Shown piece by piece: positions 1 through 6,460 of a stretch of DNA of 24,498 bases. The stretch spans positions 1-24,498 of the IMG/VR virus record IMGVR_UViG_3300042987_000307; one strand, given 5' to 3'. Source of the DNA: a virus. The notes below the pieces were generated by a model. The model worked only from the letters and a program-made list of their open reading frames with translations. It had not been told where the DNA came from and ran no database searches. The translations under genes and the position numbers were made by a program. Numbering within the stretch: position 1 is the stretch's first letter; every line of letters starts with the position of its first letter.

Positions 1-196
1 CATTCAACGACAGCGTTTCGCACGTACTGAACGTCACCGACCCGTTCGCCCCGATACTGGACGAATTGCCCGTACCAGTCGACGCAATACTGGTCGGTGT
101 AATCAACACCATGCCACCCAACACCTCCGGCCCAGAACCAGAGGTGAAACCATAAGCCCGAGCCGAAGCATTCGCACGAGTACCAACAAGCGGCAT
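1..196 (-). CDS. Virion appendage/tail protein, 5' part only (cut by left edge)
   Basis: An open frame begins with ATG at 196 on the minus strand and runs off the left edge, giving 65 residues that start MPLVGTRANASARAYGF. An AAGGG element in AGTAAGGGTCGTTT lies just upstream, and the start is 9 nt after the stop of the preceding fibre-like gene, so it continues the leftward late block. The N-terminus (NASARAYGF followed by Ser/Thr/Gly-rich sequence) resembles the openings of appendage or fibre proteins in actinobacterial phages. That resemblance is from memory and function cannot be fixed without the missing part. The composition (Gly, Ser, Thr; few charges) fits an extracellular beta-rich virion protein. 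Confidence 0.72.
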   Translation of the reverse strand, partial: MPLVGTRANASARAYGFTSGSGPEVLGGMVLITPTSIASTGTGNSSSIGANGSVTFSTCETLSLN

Positions 197-205
197 AAAC
201 GACCC

Positions 206-1219
206 TTACTTGAACTGTGTCTGCGAAGCAAACACCGTATACGTCGGAGTAGCAGCAGTCTTGACAATCGTATACGAATACAAATCCACCGACGACGCAT
301 TACCCGCAGCCGGAGCCGTGCCGCCCTGCCACTTCGGAGTCACGCTAGAACCATCCACCTGAAACGCCGACGGATAATACGCGGTCGTACCATTCGTATT
401 CGCCCACACGACAGTCACCGAATCACCGACCGCCAGCAACGACGACAAGGTGGTAGAACTATCGCCACGCACATTGATCGTATGATTCGCTGTTGCGTTG
501 CTTGTGTAATACCAGACGCTTGCAGTTTTCAAATCAAAGTTGATTGTTCCGGTCGCAGCCGAAGCCACAATGTTCCAATCCTCCTGCAACTGATCGACCA
601 CACCACCCGTCAAATCAACCGTCGTCACCACCGGAGCAGTCAACGTCTTGTTCGTCAACGTGTCAGTAGTTGCACGACCAACAAGCGTGTCCGTTGATGT
701 CGGAAGGGTAAGCGTCCCGGTATTACTGATTGTTGAAATTGTTGGGCTGGTCAGCGTCAAACCTGACAGGGTGGCAGACCACTTGATGCCGTTTGTCTGG
801 GCTGAATCTGCAACCAACAAAGTGTTGTTTGCCCCAACCCCCGTACGGGCGTACGCCGAACCGGTATAGGTAAGCAGATCGCCTTTCGTAGTCAGAGTTG
901 AGGCGACAGCGTTTGCTTCGTCAGCATCAACAGCCGTGAACACCGGATAAATAGTGGAGCCGGAAGCCTGAGAAGCAGCCGTCGTCCCGTCCACGCCACG
1001 GGTCGTGACCGACAGAGTGGTGCTGGTGGATGTCGACCGAGTGACAAGGATCTTTTCTTCCGAGGCGGTGCCGGGGGCCACGACCACATAGAATGGGTCG
1101 GTGCCGTACGGCCAGCCGGTATAGGCGGCGATTGTGATAGAGGTGGAACCTGCGGTTAGAGCACCAGAAATAGTGGTAGCCGCTGCACCGCCAGCGTATG
1201 TTCTGCGTGTATATGCCAT
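206..1219 (-). CDS. Tail-fibre-like structural protein (TNKTLT repeat type)
   Basis: A 337-residue Thr/Ser/Gly/Ala-rich protein, probably an exposed tail or fibre component. Residues 20-95 form a beta-type module ending in RGVDGTTAAS, also seen in the connector-like gene upstream. Residues 176-196 hold the DTLTNKTLTAP signature that recurs in many phage fibre proteins. Residues 205-337 look like a C-terminal beta domain (KWQGGTAPAAG, then DLYSYTIV). The start is ATG with AAGGA about 6 nt upstream, 9 nt after the preceding stop. Base composition changes inside the gene: the C-terminal third has G/T-ending codons on the coding strand, the middle does not. Receptor binding is plausible but not shown. 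Confidence 0.8.
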   Translation of the reverse strand: MAYTRRTYAGGAAATTISGALTAGSTSITIAAYTGWPYGTDPFYVVVAPGTASEEKILVTRSTSTSTTLSVTTRGVDGTTAASQASGSTIYPVFTAVDADEANAVASTLTTKGDLLTYTGSAYARTGVGANNTLLVADSAQTNGIKWSATLSGLTLTSPTISTISNTGTLTLPTSTDTLVGRATTDTLTNKTLTAPVVTTVDLTGGVVDQLQEDWNIVASAATGTINFDLKTASVWYYTSNATANHTINVRGDSSTTLSSLLAVGDSVTVVWANTNGTTAYYPSAFQVDGSSVTPKWQGGTAPAAGNASSVDLYSYTIVKTAATPTYTVFASQTQFK

Positions 1220-1228
1220 CAGTTGTCC

Positions 1229-3070
1229 TTAATCGATAGACCTTGCTGTGATAATTGCGGTGCCGTCCCAATCCCAACTGTTGTTAGGAGAGTCGACTGG
1301 CACCCATTCTACATTCTCGACGATCACTTCATAGAGGGTGTTGCCCTGCTGGTAGGAAACAATCTTTCCGTTCATAATCAGTTCTTCAAGGAAGTCCAGT
1401 TCTTCTTGGATGTTGAAGAAGAACTCCCGGCCACGAATATTGATTTTTCGGTGGAGTAGCAGGGGGACGGAAAATACTTTGGATCGGGTGGGGGAGGCGT
1501 AGGCGCGGGCTTGCCAACGGGTGAGGACAGGGCCGAGGGTGGTGGTCGTAGTGGAACGAGTCAACACCAGTTTGACTGCCACATCGGAGAATCCGACCTG
1601 CTCACACGGAATTGTCTTTTCGGTATCGCCAGCGATCACGTGCCCTGTTTGGGCGGCGTAGCCGGACGAGTCGTGGTCAAGGTAGGGGACGATGGTGCCG
1701 TTCAACGGTTCCGTACGGATGTCAAAACGGGGAAGGAATTTGCGGTCGGGAACACCCCACCGGTAGGTGCCAGCCTCCACATACCCTTCACTCACAAGAA
1801 CGGTGTCCTCTTTGTAGATGCCGTCACCGGATACCGAGAATAGGCGGGTGCCGTTCCAGTTGGCAGCATGAAGCACATCGCCCTGCGCAGTAGCCATCAG
1901 ATCGGATGCGTACGCCGGTTCGTTCACGCCAGTCAGTTCAGACAAATCCATGCGCCCCAAACCGGTTGAGGTGCCATCAAAGTTTGACCAGCCGTACCAT
2001 ACGTACTTGCCGTCACCGGTCGCACAGTAAACCGTGTTCGGGGTTTCAAGGATCGGGCCGACCACAAGGTTCCCGTCACCATCCGAGGTGCAGAACCGCA
2101 CACCCTTATTCGTGCCAACAATGATGTAAGACAGGTAGCCGTATAAACAATGGATTACTTCACCGATAGGAAGTTCTGCTGCTTGCGTAGGGATATCAAG
2201 GGCGGTGCCGTCTGCTTTGATGTTGGTGCGATAGATCAGCGACACGCCACCCGCGTAACCGCCAACGTAAATGTGTTGTTGCCCGCCAGCCGCACCCACC
2301 CAGTTGAACTTGGTGTTCGGATGCGAATACAGAACAGCCGGGTTGTTGCCTGATGCGGTGATGTTCCACAGTTTGTAGGAGTCGGTGCTTCGACCGAACG
2401 CCATCAACCGTCCTTTCACATACTGCAACTGGTTCCACTCGTGTCCGGTGGAGTAGGAGGTCGCAGCCGACGACGAAGTGTCCGTAATGTAAATACCGTT
2501 ACTAGCGAACGATGCCCACACGTTATACCCGTCAGTTGTCAACCCCTCGATGCTCGCAGCCGGAGTACCGGTCACCGTCGTAAAGTTCGTGAGATCAGTC
2601 GTATATTTCAACGTCTGCCCGTCAGACACATACAGTCTGCCGTCAGTTACGCACATCCGCAGGTTCGTATTCGCAGACGACAAGAACTTGCTGGTTGTTG
2701 GCAACAACCGAAGTTCACCCTTCGTCCACGGATTCACACCCTTGCTAGTCCAAAACCGATAGTCCTGTGCGTCACCCGTATCCGCATACTTTTGACCGGA
2801 ACCTTTATGCCATGACGCTTGGGCGCGTCGCCACAAACCTTGCGGGCTAATCGCAGCCTCACCCGGCAACGCTGACTGGTCAACCGAATCACGGACACGT
2901 GGTTCAAACGCACGACCAAACCGGCCAGATTTCATGTCGATCTGGTACGCATGACCGGACAATGCGACCGGGAAAATGTCCGGTACAAGTGATGTAGAGC
3001 CGGTGCTCGTATAGAACGAAGGGCCACCCGTATATGGGGTGGTGAAATCAATCAGGCCGGTCGTAGCCAT
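1229..3070 (-). CDS. Large tail/baseplate-type protein, beta-propeller-like
   Basis: A 613-residue protein. Residues 8-20 carry the short N-terminal module DFT..xTGGPxFY also found in the 20-residue-repeat protein encoded at 6460-7464. Residues ~100-430 contain successive blade-like stretches (such as GRLYVSDG, YNVWASF, GRLMAFGR, KYVWYGW), suggesting a beta-propeller. The last ~100 residues (from about LTRWQARAYA, through the VSYQQGNTLYEVIVENVEW segment) resemble the barrel-type C-terminus of distal tail or baseplate proteins. The start is ATG with AGGAAG upstream, 3 nt after the preceding stop. It is most likely a minor tail or baseplate component. The propeller call rests on repeat rhythm and is inference; no enzymatic motif is visible. 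Confidence 0.78.
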   Translation of the reverse strand: MATTGLIDFTTPYTGGPSFYTSTGSTSLVPDIFPVALSGHAYQIDMKSGRFGRAFEPRVRDSVDQSALPGEAAISPQGLWRRAQASWHKGSGQKYADTGDAQDYRFWTSKGVNPWTKGELRLLPTTSKFLSSANTNLRMCVTDGRLYVSDGQTLKYTTDLTNFTTVTGTPAASIEGLTTDGYNVWASFASNGIYITDTSSSAATSYSTGHEWNQLQYVKGRLMAFGRSTDSYKLWNITASGNNPAVLYSHPNTKFNWVGAAGGQQHIYVGGYAGGVSLIYRTNIKADGTALDIPTQAAELPIGEVIHCLYGYLSYIIVGTNKGVRFCTSDGDGNLVVGPILETPNTVYCATGDGKYVWYGWSNFDGTSTGLGRMDLSELTGVNEPAYASDLMATAQGDVLHAANWNGTRLFSVSGDGIYKEDTVLVSEGYVEAGTYRWGVPDRKFLPRFDIRTEPLNGTIVPYLDHDSSGYAAQTGHVIAGDTEKTIPCEQVGFSDVAVKLVLTRSTTTTTLGPVLTRWQARAYASPTRSKVFSVPLLLHRKINIRGREFFFNIQEELDFLEELIMNGKIVSYQQGNTLYEVIVENVEWVPVDSPNNSWDWDGTAIITARSID

Positions 3071-3073
3071 CGG

Positions 3074-3955
3074 CTACTTCCTAATACGCAACGGGTATAG
3101 CCGTGCCAATCGTGCGGCCTCAGCCTGAATGCGGTCACGACGCAACCGCAACAGGTTCGTCACAGAGTTCGCCATTGCACCAGCGGGAACTTCATCCGAA
3201 CGGCGAGTATCGCCTTGCGATTCAATGAAGTTGCGTTTGACTTCACGGCTAGCAAGTATTCTAATTTGTGCGCCCAAAACAAGCAGGTCTTCAATTTCCG
3301 TTCCCGCACCCGCGCTGGTAACCGTTGACGACTCGGAACTAAATGCCGTATAGGGGGCCTTGTAAACCACACGCAATGAACCTGATCGGACATCATCATC
3401 GAATGCCAATACAAGACCAGAAGCGAAGTCGGTGGTGGGCATATCCCGCATCAATCGGACGTTACGGATCACCGGGTAGTCGTCAGCCAAATAGCGTAAA
3501 CGAACCTCATAAAGATCGATCAGGTCGGTGATACCTGCGAGATTTATCATCCGATCCGACCCGTTATACGAGATGTCTACTGTCTTCATTTGGAACAAGC
3601 CGTTCATCGGTGACGAATAGTCGGCAAGTTCGCTATTAAGGGCGGTCAGTATCTGGTTGCGGGGGAACTTCGGGTTCACGGTGATCGTGGCCCCTGCGCT
3701 GTGGCTGGCGGCGGTTGTTCCTCCGTAGCCACGTTCGACGGTCAATGTTTTGTTGGTGACGTTCGATTCCCAAATATAAAACAGTTCCGAGTCAATTTCG
3801 AATACGGTGTGTTCACGCAAAGAACCCAATGCGTAAGTCAGGACTAGGGACGTTTCGGACGTGTTGATAGAAGCCGCAATCTTGTTGCGCTCTTCAACGG
3901 TGCCAGCCAACAAGGGTTGGACGACCCGATCAATCAGGTTCCCTGCTGTAGTCAC
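3074..3955 (-). CDS. Connector/head-completion-like structural protein
   Basis: A 293-residue protein of mixed alpha/beta character. Residues 27-98 form a beta module ending in RGYGGTTAASHSAGATI, matching 10 of 16 residues with a segment of the fibre-like protein at 206-1219. The middle (ITDLIDLYEVR) and the helical C-terminus rich in Arg (LLRLRRDRIQAEAARLARLYP) suggest oligomer contacts. The GTG start overlaps the TGA of the preceding Lys/Pro-rich mini-gene (GTGA), so translation is probably coupled. Position between head and tail genes fits a connector, stopper or tail-tube-attached protein, but I do not recognise a named family and the role is inferred from context. Confidence 0.68.
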   Translation of the reverse strand: MTTAGNLIDRVVQPLLAGTVEERNKIAASINTSETSLVLTYALGSLREHTVFEIDSELFYIWESNVTNKTLTVERGYGGTTAASHSAGATITVNPKFPRNQILTALNSELADYSSPMNGLFQMKTVDISYNGSDRMINLAGITDLIDLYEVRLRYLADDYPVIRNVRLMRDMPTTDFASGLVLAFDDDVRSGSLRVVYKAPYTAFSSESSTVTSAGAGTEIEDLLVLGAQIRILASREVKRNFIESQGDTRRSDEVPAGAMANSVTNLLRLRRDRIQAEAARLARLYPLRIRK

Positions 3956-4050
3956 TTCTTCTTAGCGGGCTTCGGAACCGGAGGCTTCTTAGTAGGGGCA
4001 GGCTTCGGCATCGGCGGCTTAGGTTCGCCCTTCTTCTTCATACCGTACAT
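3952..4050 (-). CDS. Lys/Pro-rich mini-protein (32 aa)
   Basis: A 32-residue protein of which 21 residues are Lys (11) or Pro (10); it begins MYGMKKKGEPK and ends PAKKK. AAAGG lies 8 nt before the ATG, and the start is 1 nt after the stop of the preceding 50-aa gene. The stop overlaps the GTG of the connector-like gene. The composition recalls basic DNA-binding tails, so contact with packaged DNA or with a negatively charged surface is conceivable, but no family is recognised. An in-frame extension to 4140 would add an unrelated sequence and would bury the preceding gene, so the short start is preferred. Confidence 0.5.
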   Translation of the reverse strand: MYGMKKKGEPKPPMPKPAPTKKPPVPKPAKKK

Positions 4051-4051
4051 C

Positions 4052-4204
4052 TCACTTACCTTTCTTGTCAGTCGCAAGAATCTGCAACAGGGTCGTTGAC
4101 GGGCCAGCACAACCGTACTCACGATACTTCTCGCCCTCATCCTCAGACTTTTCGTGGGCTTTACCGTGCTTGTCTTTCTTCATGTATTCGCCGCCGTACA
4201 TCAT
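4052..4204 (-). CDS. Small charged protein (50 aa), unknown function
   Basis: A 50-residue protein starting MMYGGEYMKKDKHGKAHEK, rich in Lys, Glu and Gly, with a more ordinary C-terminus (PSTTLLQILATDKKGK). AAGAAG precedes the ATG, 3 nt after the stop of the preceding gene. Its MYGG opening echoes the MYGM opening of the next gene, so the two may be related. No family is recognised. Conservation of start, ribosome-binding site and tight packing between genes supports it as real despite its size. Confidence 0.5.
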   Translation of the reverse strand: MMYGGEYMKKDKHGKAHEKSEDEGEKYREYGCAGPSTTLLQILATDKKGK

Positions 4205-4207
4205 GTT

Positions 4208-4363
4208 TTACTTCTTTCTCTTAGCGCGAGCCTGTTCAGACAACGCGATGGCAACAGCCTGCTTACGGGACTTGACAACCGGGCCACCCTTACCAGAATG
4301 AAGAGTGCCAGCCTTGAACTCGCGCATCACCTTCTCAACCTTGTTCTTCTTTTTCGCAGCCAT
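4208..4363 (-). CDS. DUF6496-like small basic protein
   Basis: A 51-residue protein with a Lys-rich start (MAAKKKNKVEKVMREFKAG) and the stretch VKSRKQAVAIALSEQARAK. The pattern FxxGxLxSGxGG...SRKQAxAIALSEA is what I know as the DUF6496 family, small proteins of phages and bacteria with no assigned function. The ATG overlaps the TGA of the preceding gene (TGATG), so it is translated by coupling. Family assignment is from recalled sequence pattern; the function is unknown. Confidence 0.65.
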   Translation of the reverse strand: MAAKKKNKVEKVMREFKAGTLHSGKGGPVVKSRKQAVAIALSEQARAKRKK

Positions 4364-4521
4364 CAGCGACCCTTCGCCCAAGCATTATCGACAAGGTTCG
4401 GATACGGACGACCAGCCTTAGCCGCCCGTGCCTGAGCCGCCTTCTTCTGGCCTTCGGTCAACGGCGACGACTTCTTCTTCGGATTCGGAGTATCCCAAAA
4501 CTGCTTCTTCTTCGCTACCAT
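4363..4521 (-). CDS. Small Lys-rich protein (52 aa), unknown function
   Basis: A 52-residue protein with two parts: a Lys-rich start (MVAKKKQFWDTPNPKKKSS) and an Ala/Lys-rich helix (LTEGQKKAAQARAAKAGRP) followed by YPNLVDNAWAKGR. The start lies inside the 3' end of the preceding 85-aa gene (7-nt overlap) and the stop overlaps the next start, a layout typical of real tightly packed phage genes. No family is recognised. The basic, helical character would suit nucleic-acid or capsid-surface contact, which is speculation. Confidence 0.55.
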   Translation of the reverse strand: MVAKKKQFWDTPNPKKKSSPLTEGQKKAAQARAAKAGRPYPNLVDNAWAKGR

Positions 4522-4772
4522 GCTTTGCAACTCCAATACCGTGCCGAAGTCTTAGGGCCGGGGTTATCGCAGTTGTGGCGCGCCCGAAAGTTGGAACGTC
4601 GACCCGGCTGGTTCTTCTTGATTGTCATATTCGGATCACCAAACATAACCTTCTTGACCTGATCGCCAGCCGATACGAACACGACAGACTTCTTGCGGCC
4701 ATAGCCGGGTTCGCCCCGCTTGATCGGACGGGGCGAATTCAAGGAAACCTGCTTCCCGTGATAGACAGCCAT
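4515..4772 (-). CDS. Small conserved phage protein with HNC/WSC motifs
   Basis: An 85-residue basic protein (MAVYHGKQVSLNSPRPIKRG...). Residues 44-52 read FGDPNMTIK and residues 58-85 form the well-kept tail RRSNFRARHNC...ARYWSCKAW. I recall this C-terminal pattern from small proteins in several tailed phages, with no known role. His66, Cys68 and Cys82 could bind metal or form a disulphide; this is inference. GGCGG precedes the ATG by a few bases. It is the first of five very small genes after the glycosyltransferase gene. Confidence 0.7.
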   Translation of the reverse strand: MAVYHGKQVSLNSPRPIKRGEPGYGRKKSVVFVSAGDQVKKVMFGDPNMTIKKNQPGRRSNFRARHNCDNPGPKTSARYWSCKAW

Positions 4773-4791
4773 ACCGCCGAGTATACCCTAT

Positions 4792-5913
4792 TTAGTCTGC
4801 GGATTCGGTGACAAGCCTGCACTCGAACAGGTGCATCAGCGTTGAGATCGGCACGTATGTTTCTTGGTCTTTGACCAGTTTGATGTGGTATTGGCCGACA
4901 TCGCATTGGGCGGTTTTCAAGGCGCGTACCTTGACTTTACGACCGCCTGCATCCAGCCAGTCGCCCTGTTTCACGGTTCCTCCGGGTGGGAAGACACGAA
5001 TGAGTTCTTTGACGCAGTTATCCCACGTGAACTGGAGGGTTGCCTCGAACCGTTGTTGTCGTTCCCACAGAGGCGGTCGTCCTTTGGTGTATGCGTCCCG
5101 CATCGCGTCCAACAGTTGATCGTTGTCGGGGACACACCAGTTGCCGACTTCTAGGAAGTATTGCATGGCGGCTGGCCCCCATTCCCAATCCAGCGGATAG
5201 TCGAACAGGTGGGAGAACCAGAGGTGGCCGGTGTGGGCGGGGGCGATAACCCGGTTGCCGAGCGCAAGGTTTTGGAGGGGGATCATGCCGAACCCTTCGC
5301 CGCGGGTGGCTGAGATGAAACAGTCGGCGGTGGCATAAAAGTCGCGTTCCTGCTCCACCGTCATCCGTTCCTTGACAACGATGATGTTCTCCCCGAACTC
5401 GTACAACTTGGGGTCGTCCAGCAGATCGGGGGTACATTTGATGAGCAGTTCCGAATCAGGAAGATTCAACTGTTTGAACGCATCAATGATCTGTTGGATG
5501 CCTTTGCGTTTCCAGCCGGAGCCACCCGTGATGAACCGGAATCGGTCGTTCGCTGGTGTATCAACGGGATGCCACCAGTCATGATCGATCCCGAGTGGTA
5601 TCACTTTGATATCGTCGTGGAATCGGGAGAACAGTTCCCGGTTCTGTTCGCATGGGACGATCACCGTGTCAAACATTCTGAGCGTACGGGTATACCGTTC
5701 TGGCACTAGGTCGGTTTCCCACATGGTGAGACAAGCGGTGCGTTGACCGTCATACCAGCCTTTCACCATGTCCGGTGGGACAGCATAGATAGACGCTTCG
5801 GACAGTTCGTCAAACGTGACGTACTTCGTGAGCGCGTCCCGCATCGAAGTCACCATACGCCCATAACCGACATGGGGGATATTGAATACCCCGTACAGAT
5901 TGTAGGTTTTCAC
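4792..5913 (-). CDS. GT4-type (GT-B fold) glycosyltransferase with C-terminal extension
   Basis: A 373-residue protein expected to transfer a sugar from a nucleotide-sugar donor. Visible GT4 features are the N-terminal glycine-rich GYGRM (16-20), the basic GSGWKRKG loop (131-138) of the donor-binding site and the signature RGEGFGMIPLQNLALGN (204-220). In that signature the second Glu of the usual E-x7-E pair is Gln (position 214). After the normal GT end, residues ~308-373 form an extra small beta-rich domain (KQGDWLDAGGRKVKVRALK...) that is not part of standard GT4 enzymes. The GTG start overlaps the preceding stop (GTGA). Sitting among tail genes, it may glycosylate a virion protein or alter the host surface; the substrate is unknown. 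Confidence 0.82.
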   Translation of the reverse strand: MKTYNLYGVFNIPHVGYGRMVTSMRDALTKYVTFDELSEASIYAVPPDMVKGWYDGQRTACLTMWETDLVPERYTRTLRMFDTVIVPCEQNRELFSRFHDDIKVIPLGIDHDWWHPVDTPANDRFRFITGGSGWKRKGIQQIIDAFKQLNLPDSELLIKCTPDLLDDPKLYEFGENIIVVKERMTVEQERDFYATADCFISATRGEGFGMIPLQNLALGNRVIAPAHTGHLWFSHLFDYPLDWEWGPAAMQYFLEVGNWCVPDNDQLLDAMRDAYTKGRPPLWERQQRFEATLQFTWDNCVKELIRVFPPGGTVKQGDWLDAGGRKVKVRALKTAQCDVGQYHIKLVKDQETYVPISTLMHLFECRLVTESAD

Positions 5914-6176
5914 ACGTGGCCGGACTCCACTTGGAACTCCGTCTTAGCGCGAGCCTCCACTTTGGCCGCCCCGTCAATCTTGTGGGGTTGCAACCCGTCC
6001 TTGCGGAGACGTTTGTATGCGTCCATGTCTTTATGCCAGCGTCGTTCGGTTTCGTTGATCTGATGGCTGTGCGATTTGCGGGTGGGGGTCGCATCGGATG
6101 ACACGGCAATATGGCTGATCTTGCACGCGAAGCAACCTTCGACGTTCAGATCGGGATGGGTTTCGCGGTGCTTCAC
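5910..6176 (-). CDS. Small CxxC protein (88 aa) of an actinophage-type family
   Basis: An 88-residue His/Lys-rich protein. CFAC at residues 15-18 with nearby His (3, 7, 22) could form a small zinc site. The second half (RRWHKDMDAYKRLRKDGLQ and then KIDGAAKVEARA) matches a small protein pattern I recall from actinobacterial phages, unassigned in function. GTG start, GGAG about 10 nt upstream, and GTGA overlaps at both ends tie it to its neighbours. Metal binding is inferred only from the CxxC. Confidence 0.68.
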   Translation of the reverse strand: MKHRETHPDLNVEGCFACKISHIAVSSDATPTRKSHSHQINETERRWHKDMDAYKRLRKDGLQPHKIDGAAKVEARAKTEFQVESGHV

Positions 6177-6460
6177 GAAATGTACGCTCCGTAACCAGCG
6201 GTAGTTAGATCGGCGGCTTCTTGTTCCGTCAGATCGTATACGTGACCGCCATAGTAGGTGATAACTACGGTGGTCATATCGGACGGCTCGTTCTCAGTAT
6301 AGGTGCCAGTATCGAGTTTGTAGACGTTTCGGCCTCGCGGCAAAGAACCATAGTGGCGCAGCAGACCGTAGGCGCGTCGAACCTCAGGCGAATTAGGAAG
6401 ATCAACGGAGAAGTCTGCGAGACTATGGAAGTTGTCGGTGGGTGGTTGGAAGGTGGGCAT
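6173..6460 (-). CDS. Small tail-type protein, paralogue of the C-terminal domain of the gene before it
   Basis: A 95-residue protein that aligns over nearly its whole length with the last ~88 residues of the protein encoded at 6460-7464. Shared anchors, in order, are F.PP.D.F, R.RN.YKL.TG.YT, YYGGH, and E.ADL..AGY. The YYGGH...AGY ending is a motif I associate with minor tail proteins of actinobacterial phages. The ATG overlaps the preceding TGA (TGATG). It most likely arose by tandem duplication of the domain; whether both are in the virion is unknown. Confidence 0.72.
   Translation of the reverse strand: MPTFQPPTDNFHSLADFSVDLPNSPEVRRAYGLLRHYGSLPRGRNVYKLDTGTYTENEPSDMTTVVITYYGGHVYDLTEQEAADLTTAGYGAYIS

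Noticed and set aside
1511-1893. Overlapping rightward open frames opposite the propeller-like tail gene
   Set aside because: They have no ribosome-binding site and no recognisable protein features, and the opposite frame is a continuous 613-residue gene.
3952-4140. 62-residue reading of the Lys/Pro-rich gene
   Set aside because: The extra N-terminal part would overlap the 50-aa gene out of frame; the internal ATG at 4050 has its own ribosome-binding site and 1-nt spacing to the preceding stop.
4775-4791. TATACT (-10-like) before the 85-aa gene as a third late promoter
   Set aside because: No TTGCA-type -35 lies 16-17 bp upstream and there is no extended -10; the GTATAC palindrome occurs by chance elsewhere.
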